Source: Ruegeria lacuscaerulensis
GTDB taxonomy: Bacteria > Pseudomonadota > Alphaproteobacteria > Rhodobacterales > Rhodobacteraceae
Direction of reading: 5' to 3'
Assembly: GCF_013033355.1 (NCBI RefSeq)
Contig: NZ_WQDY01000001.1
Location: 620,001-684,000, forward strand
Length of the DNA: 64,000 bases
Positions within the stretch are counted from its first letter, which is position 1; every line of letters begins with the position of its first letter. Made by a program: the position numbers and the translations under genes. The notes under the pieces are model-generated. The model made no database searches. It was not told where the DNA came from and saw only the letters and a list, made by a program, of their open reading frames with translations. This document shows, piece after piece, positions 60,640-64,000 of this stretch.

Positions 60640-63050
60640 CGCAAGCCGTTGTTCAGGCCCTGTTGTCCCATTGGCGCGCACATCGAATACAACTCGCCAC
60701 CCTTCTGATCGGGATCGCGCTGGCGACAGCGCTGTGGTCGGCTGTACAAGCCATCAATGCCGAAGCCAGGGCCAGTTATCAAAGGGCGAACAACCAGTTG
60801 GCTCTCGGGCAATTCGATACCCTTCAAGACCCCTCGGGCCTGTTTCCCTTAGCGCGCTACACCGAGCTGAGGCGTGCAGGATGGCAAGTGGCCGCCGCGC
60901 TAGAGGGCTCTATGCGCACAAACGGCCGCACGGTTCGAGTGCTGGGTGTAGATATGCTTAGCTACCCTGCCCTGCCCGCAGTTACCCAGATGGAGGAAGG
61001 CGAAACCCCTCCTGATCCGGCCCAGATACTGACCGCTCCGGGCCGATTGCTGTTACACCCTGAGTTGGCCACGTTGCTAACTGGAACCCAGGACCTGCCA
61101 CCAATGGTGGTGACCGATAACCTTCCATCAGACCTGATCCTGACAGATATAGGTGTGGCCGAGGTTTTGCTGAACCGCCCCGGTCTTTTGTCCCGTGTCA
61201 TCATCCTACCGAACCAACCGCGCAACTTGCCAGATCTTGCCGTCGTCGCTCCGTCTCTGGAACGGATAGACGCAGCCTCGCAACTGGATACGGCCCAACT
61301 GACTGACAGTTTCCATCTGAACTTGACAGCTTTTGGGTTGCTGTCCTTTGCAGTTGGGCTGTTCATCGTCCACGGTACGGTCGGACTTGCCTTTGCTCAG
61401 CGGCGCGCAATGATCCGCACCTTACGGGCACTAGGGGTCTCGATGCGGCGACTGGTCTGGATGATCATGGCGGAACTGACCCTTTTTGCCATCGTCGGAG
61501 GCATCCTTGGCCTGATGCTTGGGTTCTTCATTGCGGGCGCTTTGCTGCCCGATGTTGCAGCCACTTTGCGCGGTTTGTACGGGGCACCTGTGAGTGGCCA
61601 GATCGCCTTGCAACCTGAATGGGTTCTGGCGGGCCTTGCGATGGCCGTCGGTGGCACCTTGCTTGCCAGCGGGCAAGCCCTGTTCCGCTTGTCCCGAATG
61701 CCATTGCTGTCGGGCGCTGGGCTTCAGACGTGGCGTGTAGCGTCGTCAGACAGGTGGCTTTCCCCTATTGCGGGCTCTGTGGCGATCCTAGGTGGTGTCG
61801 CGGCGCACCTTTTGGTCGGAGGCCTGGTAAGCGGTTTTGCCATGGTCGCCGGCTTTCTGGTCGGTGCCGCGCTCATTTTGCCAACGTTGTTATCCCTCGC
61901 GCTGCAAGTGCTGCAACGCCGTGCAACAGGCCCGATCGCCCAATGGTTATGGTCCGACATGCGCGCTCAGCTTCCCGGTCTGTCCTTGGCCTTAATGGCC
62001 CTGTTGCTGGCCCTGGCTGCCAATGTCGGTGTGGGCACGATGGTGTCCAGCTTTCGACTGACCTTTACCGGATGGCTGGATCAACGCCTGACGTCCGAAC
62101 TGTACCTGACACCTTCCAATCAACAACAGGCGCAAGAGATTGCCGAATGGCTTGCCCCACAAGTGCACGCATTACTACCTATTCGCAACGTGGAGCTGTC
62201 GCATAGCTCGGGACCTTTGTTTTTGTACGGCGTTGTCGACGATCAGACCTATCGCGAAAAATGGCCCCTGATCGCATCTTCATCAGAAACGTGGGACCGT
62301 GTGATGGACGGAACTGCAATCTTGATCAACGAACAATTGGCCCGGCGCGAAGACCTTTGGCCGGGTGACGTTCTAAGCCTTGGCGCGAACCTCAGTTTGC
62401 CCATAGCAGGGGTGTATTCTGATTATGGCAACCCCACCGGACAAGCCATCGTTTCGATGGATCGCCTTGATAAAATCACCCCCGGCGCGAAAATTCGTGG
62501 CTTTGGTATCCGAGTCCCTGAAGATCGGGCAACGGAACTGGCCCAAACCTTGCGTGACCGCTTTGATCTGCCATCGCGATCGGTCGTTCAACAGGCGGCG
62601 ATGAAGGCGCAATCCGTAGCGGTTTTTGAAACGACATTCGTCGTCACTTCGGCGCTGAACATCCTGACACTTGGTGTCGCAGGATTTGCGATTCTGACAA
62701 GCCTGCTAACACTGTGGACGCAGCGCTTGCCGCAAATTGCGCCGATCTGGGCGCTGGGGTTAACACGAGCGCGTCTGGCCCGGCTAGAGCTGTTGCGCAG
62801 CGTGTTGCTTGCGGCGCTGACGGCGGTTTTCGCGCTGCCGCTTGGGTTGGTGTTGGCATGGACTCTACTTGCGGTCATAAATGTCGAGGCCTTCGGCTGG
62901 CGATTGCCGATGTATCTGTTTCCATCGGATTGGGTCTATCTTCTGGTGCTCACCCTTGTGGCCGCTCTCATCGCGGCTGCCCTGCCTGCACTTCGCCTGT
63001 TACGCCTGCCGCCCGCCGACCTTTTAAGGGTGTTCGCCAATGAGCGTTAA
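60636..63050 (+). CDS. FtsX-like ABC transporter permease (duplicated MacB/LolC type)
   Basis: An 804-residue permease with two FtsX-type membrane modules, about ten helices in all: one at the N-terminus (HRIQLATLLIGIALATALWSAV), a cluster at about residue 230-420 and the C-terminal cluster ending ALPALRLLRLPPADLLRVFANER. FtsX coupling signatures include FAQRRAMIRTLRALGVSMRRLVWM. It has large periplasmic domains between helices. It overlaps the ATPase upstream and the lipocalin-like gene downstream by a few bases. Similar complexes mechanically extract lipids or lipoproteins, as in LolCDE or MacB. Confidence 0.9.
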   Translation: MTQAVVQALLSHWRAHRIQLATLLIGIALATALWSAVQAINAEARASYQRANNQLALGQFDTLQDPSGLFPLARYTELRRAGWQVAAALEGSMRTNGRTVRVLGVDMLSYPALPAVTQMEEGETPPDPAQILTAPGRLLLHPELATLLTGTQDLPPMVVTDNLPSDLILTDIGVAEVLLNRPGLLSRVIILPNQPRNLPDLAVVAPSLERIDAASQLDTAQLTDSFHLNLTAFGLLSFAVGLFIVHGTVGLAFAQRRAMIRTLRALGVSMRRLVWMIMAELTLFAIVGGILGLMLGFFIAGALLPDVAATLRGLYGAPVSGQIALQPEWVLAGLAMAVGGTLLASGQALFRLSRMPLLSGAGLQTWRVASSDRWLSPIAGSVAILGGVAAHLLVGGLVSGFAMVAGFLVGAALILPTLLSLALQVLQRRATGPIAQWLWSDMRAQLPGLSLALMALLLALAANVGVGTMVSSFRLTFTGWLDQRLTSELYLTPSNQQQAQEIAEWLAPQVHALLPIRNVELSHSSGPLFLYGVVDDQTYREKWPLIASSSETWDRVMDGTAILINEQLARREDLWPGDVLSLGANLSLPIAGVYSDYGNPTGQAIVSMDRLDKITPGAKIRGFGIRVPEDRATELAQTLRDRFDLPSRSVVQQAAMKAQSVAVFETTFVVTSALNILTLGVAGFAILTSLLTLWTQRLPQIAPIWALGLTRARLARLELLRSVLLAALTAVFALPLGLVLAWTLLAVINVEAFGWRLPMYLFPSDWVYLLVLTLVAALIAAALPALRLLRLPPADLLRVFANER

Positions 63051-64000
63051 ATATGTCCTCTTGATACTGACTTTGCTGTTGCCAAGCATGGCACAGAGCC
63101 AAGGCTATGCCGGTTTGGGCGGCTCGGCCGAAGGGTTCGACGTACCTCAAGCAGGTTATGATTTCAGCTTTCCGCAAGATCACGGTCCGCACCCGTCGTA
63201 CCGGATCGAATGGTGGTATCTAACGGCAAACCTGATCGGAGAGGATGGGCGCAGCTATGGTTTGCAATGGACCCTGTTCAGATCGGCCCTCAGACCAAAC
63301 GAAGTCGAAGGGTGGCAAAGCCCTCAAATCTGGATGGGCCACGCAGCTGTCACCACACCCGAAGCGCATTTCTTTGCAGAGCGCCTGTCGCGTGGCGGTA
63401 TTGGTCAGGCGGGCGTCACAGCCGACCCGTTCGCGGCGTGGATCGATGAATGGTACATGCAGGGGGACGATCTGGATCGCCTGAACCTTCGCGCTCAGGG
63501 GGCTGACTTTGGGTATGATGTGTCCCTCGAGGCGCAGGGTCCGTTGGTTTTCCATGGAAACGGCGGGTATTCCGTCAAATCCGCAGACGGGCAAGCCAGT
63601 TACTACTACTCGCAACCTTTCTACGCCGTTGAAGGGACGCTGCGGCTGCCTGACGGTGATATCGCTGTCACAGGGCAAGCCTGGCTGGACCGCGAGTGGT
63701 CATCGCAACCGCTGGCTGCCGACCAGACCGGGTGGGATTGGTTTTCCCTCAGCTTCGATGACGGTGACAAGCTGATGGCCTTCCGCCTAAGGGGGGGCCG
63801 TGGGGACTTTACCGCCGCCACGTGGATTGCCCCTGACGGTACAACCATCTCTTTGCCCGATGGTGCTGTACGGGTCCTTCCGTTGGACACGGCACAGGTG
63901 GCTGATCGTGATGTGCCCATTCGGTGGCAGGTCACGCTGCCGGATCGCGATCTTGATGTAGAGGTATCGGCTATGACACCGGATTCATGGATGGCGACGA
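63040..64000 (+). CDS. CrtC/AttH lipocalin-like protein (carotenoid 1,2-hydratase family), 3' truncated by window
   Basis: The window ends 320 codons into this gene. A signal peptide (SVKYVLLILTLLLPSMAQS) is followed by the family start GYAGLGGSAEGFDVPQAGYDFSFPQDHGPHP, then YRIEWWYLTANLIGEDG, PFYAVEGTLRLP, GQAWLDREWSSQPLAADQTGWDWFSLSFDDG. The IEWWY, AWLDREW and GWDWF blocks define the AttH/CrtC family, two lipocalin-like barrels. Members include hydroxyneurosporene synthase, but those in an ABC operon are probably periplasmic lipid-binding partners. It overlaps the permease end by 11 bases (63040-63050). Confidence 0.85.
   Translation, partial: MSVKYVLLILTLLLPSMAQSQGYAGLGGSAEGFDVPQAGYDFSFPQDHGPHPSYRIEWWYLTANLIGEDGRSYGLQWTLFRSALRPNEVEGWQSPQIWMGHAAVTTPEAHFFAERLSRGGIGQAGVTADPFAAWIDEWYMQGDDLDRLNLRAQGADFGYDVSLEAQGPLVFHGNGGYSVKSADGQASYYYSQPFYAVEGTLRLPDGDIAVTGQAWLDREWSSQPLAADQTGWDWFSLSFDDGDKLMAFRLRGGRGDFTAATWIAPDGTTISLPDGAVRVLPLDTAQVADRDVPIRWQVTLPDRDLDVEVSAMTPDSWMAT

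Overview
The window reads as chromosomal DNA of a marine Rhodobacteraceae bacterium (Roseobacter group, Alphaproteobacteria). The evidence is the suf operon layout with an IscR that lacks cluster cysteines, recA beside a CckA-type hybrid kinase, a GTTC-N7-GTTC LexA box, a TTAA-N7-TTAAC CtrA box, a cobalamin/folate one-carbon module, and moderately high GC with dense ATGA-type gene overlaps. I cannot name the species. There is no integrase, transposase, CRISPR array or prophage. Most of the window is ordinary core genome with some accessory patches.

Layout. 1-64 holds the first codons of a leftward xylB with its promoter and operator. 522-2195 has a small membrane-anchored protein and a frameshifted zinc-independent alcohol dehydrogenase/quinone reductase. 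2271-8861 is one rightward operon of a Liv-type ABC importer (two permeases, two ATPases, binding protein) that includes an AMP-forming acyl-CoA ligase; it probably takes up a carboxylate and activates it to a CoA ester. 9104-16859 is a tRNA-Arg followed by the leftward isc/suf operon iscR - cysteine desulfurase - sufB - sufC - sufD - two YIP1 membrane proteins - sufS, with a palindrome over the iscR promoter. 16904-18956 is a three-gene rightward operon (hydrolase, small protein, tandem HD phosphohydrolase). Then come a 43-residue ORF, an SMR efflux pump, typA, a secreted Gly/Asn-rich protein and a LapG-like cysteine protease.

23732-33763 is a mostly leftward housekeeping block: DUF1330, alaS, recA (LexA box), cckA (CtrA box), rsmB and guaB, with one rightward sulfotransferase-like gene. 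33981-40318 gathers a corrinoid-protein reactivator (DUF4445), a SAM methyltransferase, tRNA-Gly, PPK2, a methyltetrahydrofolate:corrinoid methyltransferase, a MetF-type reductase and a small 'virulence factor' family protein. The reactivator, methyltransferase and reductase fit a split, B12-dependent methionine synthase route. 40560-42787 is Ppx/GppA, a small protein and rlmE.

43077-48185 has an octaheme cytochrome c with a C-terminal repeat domain, translationally coupled to a YihY/BrkB membrane protein, then a PerM-type transporter and a histone-deacetylase-family enzyme. 48297-54412 is a MoxR-Bat operon (MoxR, DUF58, DUF4381, two VWA proteins, BatD). It meets a leftward Crp/Fnr regulator whose upstream region, with two strong palindromes, is shared with a rightward periplasmic sulfatase and secreted HAD phosphatase. 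The window ends with a cardiolipin synthase, a two-helix K+ channel, and a Lol/FtsX-type ABC pair followed by a CrtC/AttH lipocalin-like protein cut by the window edge.

I see no wholly new system. The items most worth attention are the one-carbon module with matching arginine-rich tails, the octaheme/YihY pair, the tandem HD protein, the YIP1 genes inside the suf operon, and the regulatory sites ahead of xylB, iscR, cckA and the Crp/sulfatase pair.
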